64,000 nucleotides of DNA from Streptococcus marmotae (GTDB taxonomy: Bacteria > Bacillota > Bacilli > Lactobacillales > Streptococcaceae): NCBI RefSeq assembly GCF_001623565.1, contig NZ_CP015196.1, positions 1,071,001 to 1,135,000 of the forward strand. The letters are read 5' to 3'. Of the stretch, positions 57,242 through 64,000 are shown piece after piece (position 1 is the first letter of the stretch; each line of letters starts with the position of its first letter). A program made the position numbers and the translations under genes. The notes beneath the pieces are model-generated. The model ran no database searches and was not told the origin of the DNA. It was given only the letters and a program-made list of their open reading frames with translations.

Positions 57242-58198
57242 ATGTGGAAAACAATATTACGGCGCTTACTACTCATGGTGCCTCAAATTATCATTCTTAG
57301 TGTCATTGCCTTCGCCTTTGCTAAGTTGATGCCGGGAGATCCATTTACAGGTCAGATTGACCCAAGTATTGACCCAGAAGCAATCGAACGATTGCGCATC
57401 CAGTACGGTTACTATGATCCAATTCACATCCAATATTTCAGATGGGTTGGCAATGTCTTACATGGAGATTTTGGTCAAAGTGTTTTCTTTAAACAACCAG
57501 TTATGACCATTATCGGCCAACGTCTAAGTAATACAATCTGGCTATCCCTTTTAACAATGGTGCTTACCTATTTGATTGCTTTACCACTTGGTATGATTGC
57601 GGGACGTTATCAAAATTCTGTAGCAGATAAGGTTATCAATGTCTACAATTTCTTGACTTTTTCAACACCAACATTTATCTTTGCTATTCTTCTATTATGG
57701 TTGTTTGGTTTTTCACTTGGCTGGTTCCCAACGCGTGGAACAGTAGCTTCTGGTTTGACAGGTTTGGGAGCTATCATTAGTCGTTTGCACCACATGATCT
57801 TGCCTGCCTTGACATTAGCCATTCTATCAACAACGAGTACGATTCAGTATCTCAGAACGGGTATCATTGATGCGAAAAACCAAGATTATGTTCGTACAGC
57901 TCGTGCCAAAGGTGTACCAGAAAAAGTGGTATATAACCGTCACATTTTCCGTAACTCAATCTTGCCGATTGCGGCTTTCTTGGGATATGAATTAACAGGG
58001 CTAATTGGTGGTTCTATCTTCGTTGAAAATATTTTCACTTATCCTGGTATGGGGCAACTCTTTATTTCATCACTTTCAGGTCGTGATTACAGTGTCATTT
58101 TAGCCCTCTTGCTCATGTTTGGTTTTGGAACCTTACTAGGGACCTTGCTGTCTGATATTATCATGAGTATTGTAGACCCACGAATTCGGATTAAGTAG
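57242..58198 (+). CDS. oppB: Oligopeptide ABC transporter permease OppB
   Basis: A 318-residue permease with six membrane segments. LRRLLLMVPQIIILSVIAFA is the first helix, and the periplasmic-like DPFTGQIDPSIDPEAIERLR follows. The EAA loop RTARAKGVPEKVVYNRHIFR contacts the ATPases. The C-terminal IVDPRIRIK is family-typical. GAAAGGAGG lies within the oppF end. Confidence 0.93.
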   Translation: MWKTILRRLLLMVPQIIILSVIAFAFAKLMPGDPFTGQIDPSIDPEAIERLRIQYGYYDPIHIQYFRWVGNVLHGDFGQSVFFKQPVMTIIGQRLSNTIWLSLLTMVLTYLIALPLGMIAGRYQNSVADKVINVYNFLTFSTPTFIFAILLLWLFGFSLGWFPTRGTVASGLTGLGAIISRLHHMILPALTLAILSTTSTIQYLRTGIIDAKNQDYVRTARAKGVPEKVVYNRHIFRNSILPIAAFLGYELTGLIGGSIFVENIFTYPGMGQLFISSLSGRDYSVILALLLMFGFGTLLGTLLSDIIMSIVDPRIRIK

Positions 58199-58210
58199 AG
58201 GAGGAGAAAC

Positions 58211-59113
58211 GTGAGTAAAGATAAAAAATTAGATAAAAACACGGCATCTACTCCTCCAGGGGGATTACGTGTTATTGCTAGAGAATTTGCAAAAGATAAA
58301 GTAGCGTTGGTTTCGCTATTTCTATTAGTAGCTATCTTAGTTGGAGTATTTGTCGGGGCGATTCTTCTTAATCAGGAAGAAGTAATGAAAGTAAACCTGC
58401 TTGGACGCTACCTAGAGCCGGGTATAGATGGTCATATCTTAGGAACAGACGAGGGTGGTAAAGATATTTTGGGCCAACTGATTATCGGGGCTCGTAATTC
58501 AATTGTGATTGGATTCTCTATTACCATTATTACAAGTATTGTTGGGGTCTCGCTTGGTATCGTTGCTGGTTACTACGGTGGCCGATTCGATGGCTTCTTA
58601 ATGCGAATTGTTGACTTTATCTTGATTTTGCCAAGCTTGATGATGATTATTGTATTTGTTACGGTCGTTAAAAACTATACAATTTATCACTTTATCTTTA
58701 TTATGAGTTTATTTGCTTGGACATATAAGGCAAGGCTTTTCAGAACAAGAACTCTATCTGAAGCAAGTCTAGACTACGTGAACGCTTCGAAAACCTTGGG
58801 AACAAGTGATTTCATGATTATGTTCCGTGAGATTTTGCCAAACCTTAGTTCTTTGATTATTGTTAACCTTACATTGAACTTTGCAGGAAATATCGGGATT
58901 GAAACTTCCCTTACATACTTAGGTTTCGGTCTTCCTGCAACTGTACCAAGTTTGGGAACCTTGATTTCAAATGCTCGAAATGCAGATATCTTAGAAAATA
59001 AAACATGGATTTGGCTACCAGCTGCAGTCTTTATCTTAGTGATGATGTTGTGCATCAATTATATTGGGCAAGCTCTTCAACGAGCTGCCGATGCAAAACA
59101 AAGACTCGGTTAG
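58211..59113 (+). CDS. oppC: Oligopeptide ABC transporter permease OppC
   Basis: A 300-residue permease. The cytoplasmic N terminus (KDKKLDKNTAS) leads to the first helix near residue 33. LGTDEGGKDILGQLIIGARN and GVSLGIVAGYYGGRFD are typical OppC motifs. The EAA loop is YVNASKTLGTSDFMIMFREI. It starts at GTG after GAGGAGGAG. It is the last gene of the operon. IS debris begins about 50 bases downstream, and no clear terminator remains. Confidence 0.93.
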   Translation: MSKDKKLDKNTASTPPGGLRVIAREFAKDKVALVSLFLLVAILVGVFVGAILLNQEEVMKVNLLGRYLEPGIDGHILGTDEGGKDILGQLIIGARNSIVIGFSITIITSIVGVSLGIVAGYYGGRFDGFLMRIVDFILILPSLMMIIVFVTVVKNYTIYHFIFIMSLFAWTYKARLFRTRTLSEASLDYVNASKTLGTSDFMIMFREILPNLSSLIIVNLTLNFAGNIGIETSLTYLGFGLPATVPSLGTLISNARNADILENKTWIWLPAAVFILVMMLCINYIGQALQRAADAKQRLG

Positions 59114-59163
59114 ATGAAGTGAATATATATCGCACTCTATAATGTAGATTGTAAACATATTCA

Positions 59164-59242
59164 GCCAAAGACAACTGCAGTGAGTTGAAGAAAGGCTAAA
59201 ACATAGAGAGGACCAACTTGGTCTTCTCTTTTTTGATGTTTA
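59164..59242 (-). mobile_element. Remnant of an ISL3-type element end
   Basis: On the minus strand 59196-59242 encodes INIKKEKTKLVLSMF and a stop, matching the last residues INIKKEKTNLVLSRC of the ISL3 transposases here. Further out, CAACTGCAGTGAG parallels the ISL3 end CAACTGTAGTGGG. The rest of the element is missing, replaced by the IS630 copy B inserted at a TA. The sequence divergence points to a different or older ISL3 relative. Confidence 0.75.
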
Positions 59243-60246
59243 TACTTAACAAAAATCAAATTCTGATGTATAATAATCCTATGAACGCTACACAAGAACA
59301 AATCACAGAACTCAAATCAGCTCTCAAGGCTAAACACCTCTCTGCCTATCACAAACGGATTCAAGCGGTCTATTTACGCTCTCAAAAGTTGACCTACAAG
59401 GCCATTTCTGACTTAATCGGTTTATCTCATGATACGATTTGGCGTTTGGTGAAAAAATATGAACAAGAAGGCCTCTCTGCCCTTACCCATGATGCACGAG
59501 GGGGGCGTCATCGTTCTTATCTTACTTACGAAGAAGAAAAAGCATTCTTAGAAGAACAGTTTGTTGGTAGTGCTTCAGACCAATTTGTCACTATTGCAGA
59601 AATGCACGAGGCTTATCAAACTAAAATTGGGAAACAAACGACGCGAGAAGGGTTTTATGCACTGTTGAAGCGTCACGGTTGGCGCAAAGTAACACCAAGA
59701 CCTGAACACCCTAAAAAGGCAGATGCCAAAACGATTTTGGCGTCTAAAAATAAAATCTACCTTCAAGAAGACGAGAAAGCGCTTTAAGAATAGTAGACGC
59801 TACCAGAAGGTCAGACTCATGTACCAAGATGAAGCAGGATTCGGACGGATTAGTAAAATTGGGAAGTCTGGGTGCCAAAAGGAGTACGACCTCATGTTCA
59901 CAGCCACTATATTCGAGAATATCGCTACTGCTATGGAGCTGTCGACGCCCATACAGGGGAATCTTTCTTTATCATTGCTGGGGGGATGTAACACCGATTG
60001 GATGAATGAATTTTTAAGACAACTGTCTCAAGCCTACCCTAATGACTACATTTTACTCGTGATGGATAACGCCGTATGGCATAAATCACGGACGTTAGAG
60101 AAACCTACCAACATTGGCTTTGAGTTCATTCCACCTTATACCCCTGAGATGAATCCCATTGAACAAGTCTGGGCTGAGATTCGTAAGAGAGGTTTCAAGA
60201 ATAAGGCCTTCAAGACGCTAGACGATGTCATTAACAAGCTGCAAGA
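59243..60246 (+). mobile_element. IS630-family element copy B, truncated at the right
   Basis: The left end TACTTAACAAAAATCAAATT is present next to a TA at 59241-59242. It follows copy A closely until AAGCTGCAAGA near 60245, after which copy A has another 80 bases with the right end while here other DNA begins. The right end is lost, so the copy cannot move by itself. Confidence 0.87.
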
Positions 60247-60256
60247 AGAGAAATAA
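59281..60256 (+). pseudogene. IS630-family transposase copy B, inactive
   Basis: The first frame (59281-59787) is intact and ends at the same CTTTAA shift site. In the second frame one T is missing near 59869 (GGGAAGTCTGGG versus TCTTGGG in copy A) and a G is added near 59990, so about 40 residues are read out of frame between two otherwise good segments. The C-terminal end after KLQEE is lost. The catalytic segments YQDEAGF and MDNAVWHK remain readable. Confidence 0.88.
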
Positions 60257-60261
60257 TAAGC

Positions 60262-60302
60262 AAATAGGTAGTTGAGATGGGTACTCAGCTACCTATTTTT
60301 CC
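60262..60302 (+). terminator. Strong terminator insulating comX
   Basis: AAATAGGTAGTTGAG and CTCAGCTACCTATTT form a 15-pair stem with one wobble, then TTTT. It blocks read-through from the IS630 remnant and opp operon into comX. Confidence 0.85.
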
Positions 60303-60314
60303 CTAAATTTGTAT

Positions 60315-60358
60315 AGGACAAAAAAGTCCTTTTCTATCTTGTATCGATTTGGTAAATT
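60315..60358 (+). promoter_or_regulatory. comX: Candidate ComR box and comX promoter
   Basis: The inverted repeat AGGAC-N6-GTCCT (60315-60319, 60326-60330) is followed by a T-rich run and a TAAATT near 60353-60358. A GGAC/GTCC dyad, T tract and -10 spaced about 33 bases from the dyad centre is the layout of ComR-XIP-activated comX promoters. There is no good -35, as expected for an activated promoter. Confidence 0.68.
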
Positions 60359-60387
60359 AGAGATAGAAGAATGAAAGGAGAAGCAGG

Positions 60388-60852
60388 ATGGACTTTAAGA
60401 GACTCTATTTACAAGTACGCCCGATAGTAGTGAAAGCCCGGAAGGAATACTATATTAAGAGCTGGGAGGTCAGCGACTGGGATCAAGAAGGGATGTATAT
60501 ATTGTATTGCTTACTAGAGCGCGAGGCAGGGATAGAAGAGGACCCTAGTCGCTTATATCGGTATTATAAAGTAAAATTCCGCAATTACATCAAAGACATC
60601 ATTCGGAAACAAGAAAGCCAGAAACGGAAGTTTGACCGGATGAGCTATGAGGAAATAGGAGAAGTATCGCATAAGCTAGGGAGCGGCGGCTTAGTTACAG
60701 ATGAGTTAATCTGTCTCCGCGACAGACTAAGTAGCTATCGTTCCCAACTAAGTGAAGAAGAAGTTGGCCAATATGAACTCCTCATAAGCGGGAGGAACTT
60801 CAAAGGGCGTCGGAAGATGTTACGCGAGTTACGGGTCTATTTAGAAGATTAG
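60388..60852 (+). CDS. comX: Competence sigma factor ComX (SigX)
   Basis: A 154-residue alternative sigma factor that directs RNA polymerase to TACGAATA promoters of late competence genes. The N-terminal region 2 is short (ARKEYYIKSWEVSDWDQEGM, then YYKVKFRNYIKDIIRKQESQ), and the C-terminal region 4 is RLSSYRSQLSEEEVGQYELL and NFKGRRKMLRELRVYL. Size and motifs match streptococcal ComX. AAAGGAG precedes the ATG. The position directly upstream of an rRNA operon is like that of pneumococcal comX genes. There is no terminator between it and rrn P1, which starts 20 bases past its stop. Confidence 0.94.
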   Translation: MDFKRLYLQVRPIVVKARKEYYIKSWEVSDWDQEGMYILYCLLEREAGIEEDPSRLYRYYKVKFRNYIKDIIRKQESQKRKFDRMSYEEIGEVSHKLGSGGLVTDELICLRDRLSSYRSQLSEEEVGQYELLISGRNFKGRRKMLRELRVYLED

Positions 60853-60872
60853 AAAAAAAAAGAAAAAAGTTC

Positions 60873-61015
60873 TTGACAATCGAAGGTCAAATGTAGTATA
60901 TTAGGATAGCTGACGCAGAACAGCCACGGAAAATTCCCGGAGAGACAAAAAAGATGAAAAAAATTAAAAAAAGTTTCAAAAAAGTGTTGACAAGGAATTG
61001 AAGAAGTGATATACT
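60873..61015 (+). promoter_or_regulatory. Tandem rRNA promoters P1 and P2
   Basis: P1 is TTGACA (60873-60878), an 18-base spacer and TATATT (60897-60902). P2 is TTGACA (60987-60992), a 17-base spacer and TATACT (61010-61015). The two are 114 bases apart. Perfect -35 boxes and A/T-rich DNA around P2 are typical of rrn promoters. Confidence 0.9.
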
Positions 61016-61046
61016 GATATAGTTGTCGCTTGAGAGAGCGACAGAC

Positions 61047-61166
61047 AAGACCTTTGAAAATTAAAGAAGACGAACCAAACGTGCAGGGTGGTTTATGGAA
61101 ACATAAACCGTCAATGAACAAAAGAAATAAATCTGTCGGTGAACAGAATGAGTGAAGACTCAAACT
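61047..61166 (+). promoter_or_regulatory. rrn leader: 16S processing arm and antitermination hairpin
   Basis: AAGACCTTTGAAAATTAAAG with AAGAC (61047-61071) is complementary, apart from about three positions, to 62741-62765 beyond the 16S, forming the RNase III stem that loops out pre-16S. CTTTGAAAATTA also resembles boxA. The perfect hairpin GGTTTATG-GAAA-CATAAACC (61090-61109) resembles a boxB/nut stem. Confidence 0.75.
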
Positions 61167-62721
<1,555 letters not shown>

Positions 62722-62740
62722 AAACGGAACTCTGTACGTA

Positions 62741-62765
62741 GTCTTCTTTAATTTTGAGAGGTCTT
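62741..62765 (+). other. Downstream arm of the 16S processing stem
   Basis: GTCTTCTTTAATTTTGAGAG with GTCTT pairs with 61047-61071 across the whole 16S gene, with about three mismatches. Confidence 0.75.
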
Positions 62766-62767
62766 GT

Positions 62768-62840
62768 GGGGCCTTAGCTCAGCTGGGAGAGCGCCTGCTT
62801 TGCACGCAGGAGGTCAGCGGTTCGATCCCGCTAGGCTCCA
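62768..62840 (+). tRNA. tRNA-Ala (anticodon TGC)
   Basis: A 73-base cloverleaf. The acceptor stem GGGGCCT pairs with AGGCTCC and the discriminator is A. The D arm is GCTCAGCTGGGAGAGC, the anticodon TGC is at 62801-62803 in the stem CCTGC/GCAGG, and the T arm is AGCGG-TTCGATC-CCGCT. CCA is not encoded. Its place in the 16S-23S spacer is standard for streptococci. Confidence 0.98.
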
Positions 62841-62972
62841 TACAACTGGAAATAGTTGTAGAGATTTGCACATTGAAAATTGAATATCTATATCAAATAG
62901 TAACAAGAAAATAAACCGAAAACGCTGTGAATTAATGAGTTTTCTAATTTGAAAGAATTAGGTTAAAAATAA

Positions 62973-64000
62973 GGTTAAGTTAATAAGGGCGCACGGTGGA
63001 TGCCTTGGCACTAGGAGCCGAAGAAGGACGTGACTAACGACGAAATGCCTTGGGGAGCTGTAAGTAAGCGATGATCCAGGGATGTCCGAATGGGGGAACC
63101 CAACATGTAATGCATGTTATCCATGACTGTTAAGGTCATGCGAAGGAAGACGCAGTGAACTGAAACATCTAAGTAGCTGCAGGAAGAGAAAGCAAAAGCG
63201 ATTGCCTGAGTAGCGGCGAGCGAAACGGCAGGAGGGCAAACCGAAGAGTTTACTCTTCGGGGTTGTAGGACTGCAATGTGGACTCAGATTTTGTAGAAGA
63301 ATCTACTGGGAAGTAGAGCCAAAGAGAGTAAAAGCCTCGTATTCGAAACAGAGTCTGTACCTAGCAGAATCCTGAGTACGGCGGGACACGCGAAATCCCG
63401 TCGGAATCTGGGAGGACCATCTCCCAACCCTAAATACTCCCTAGTGACCGATAGTGAACCAGTACCGTGAGGGAAAGGTGAAAAGCACCCCGGGAGGGGA
63501 GTGAAATAGAACCTGAAACCGTGTGCCTACAACAAGTTCGAGCCCGTTAATGGGTGAGAGCGTGCCTTTTGTAGAATGAACCGGCGAGTTATGATATGAT
63601 GCGAGGTTAAGTTGAAGAGACGGAGCCGTAGGGAAACCGAGTCTGAATAGGGCGAATTAGTATCATGTTATAGACCCGAAACCATGTGACCTACCCATGA
63701 GCAGGTTGAAGGTGCGGTAAAACGCACTGGAGGACCGAACCAGGGCACGTTGAAAAGTGCTTGGATGACTTGTGGGTAGCGGAGAAATTCCAAACGAACT
63801 TGGAGATAGCTGGTTCTCTCCGAAATAGCTTTAGGGCTAGCGTCGATGTTAAGTCTCTTGGAGGTAGAGCACTGTTTGGGTGAGGGGTCCATCTCGGATT
63901 ACCAATCTCAGATAAACTCCGAATGCCAACGAGATATAATCGGCAGTCAGACTGCGAGTGCTAAGATCCGTAGTCGAAAGGGAAACAGCCCAGACCACCA
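62973..64000 (+). rRNA. 23S ribosomal RNA, 5' part
   Basis: It starts GGTTAAGTTAATAAGGGCGC with ACGGTGGATGCCTTGGCAC, the conserved 23S beginning. The window ends after about 1028 bases, so roughly two-thirds of the gene is missing. The spacer before it contains TTGCACATTGAAAATTGAAT, a boxA-like element. Confidence 0.98.

Overview
The window is low-GC chromosomal DNA of a Streptococcus, most likely Streptococcus suis or a close relative. The basis is the 16S rRNA sequence read by eye, comX directly upstream of an rRNA operon, the comFA-comFC-hpf block, a long PolC, and IS1182, ISL3 and IS630-type elements. A database comparison was not possible, so the species is an inference.

Layout. 1-7.1 kb: the end of a ROK-family gene and an RpiR regulator, two HAD phosphatases, threonine synthase, a MATE exporter, and a self-regulated MarR/DUF1304 pair with a clear palindromic operator. 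7.1-8.4 kb: decayed DNA. 8.4-13 kb: a lactose/cellobiose-family PTS operon (PRD regulator, IIA, IIB, frameshifted IIC, unknown TIM-barrel-like protein). 13.3-16.5 kb: an IS1182-family and an ISL3-family element side by side. 16.7-21.5 kb: purA, a block of intergenic hairpins, and a flavin oxidoreductase/nitronate monooxygenase pair divergent from a TetR regulator. 21.7-27.7 kb: yajC, a small locus built like a par/Fst type I toxin-antitoxin, then uppS-cdsA-rseP-proS. 27.8-31.7 kb: dihydroxyacetone kinase genes dhaKLM divergent from dhaS-dhaQ, with a DhaS-type operator and a cre site between them. 31.7-39.4 kb: small mobile repeats (RUP-like and IS1182-ended MITEs), an MFS carrier and polC. 39.4-43.5 kb: an OpuC-type compatible-solute ABC transporter, aminopeptidase PepS and a GlsB-type membrane protein. 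43.5-47.8 kb: an IS1182 copy carrying separate IS630 and ISL3 insertions. 47.8-53 kb: a lipoprotein, YigZ, comFA-comFC behind a SigX box, hpf behind a cre-like site, and a D,D-carboxypeptidase homologue with altered catalytic motifs. 53.2-59.1 kb: an oligopeptide ABC transporter (A-D-F-B-C) preceded by CodY-like boxes. 59.2-60.3 kb: IS remnants. 60.3-64 kb: comX with a candidate ComR box, then the rrn operon (two promoters, 16S, tRNA-Ala, start of 23S).

How parts fit together. Competence appears twice: comX encodes the sigma factor and comFA carries the TACGAATA promoter box that this sigma factor reads. Carbon control (cre) is seen at dhaK and hpf, and nitrogen or amino-acid control (CodY-like) at oppA. 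The most unusual items are the par-like toxin-antitoxin locus with its two shared direct repeats, the MITEs whose ends match the resident IS630 and IS1182 elements, the probably leaderless comFA transcript, the carboxypeptidase homologue lacking the SXXK lysine, and comX reading directly toward an rRNA operon without a terminator.
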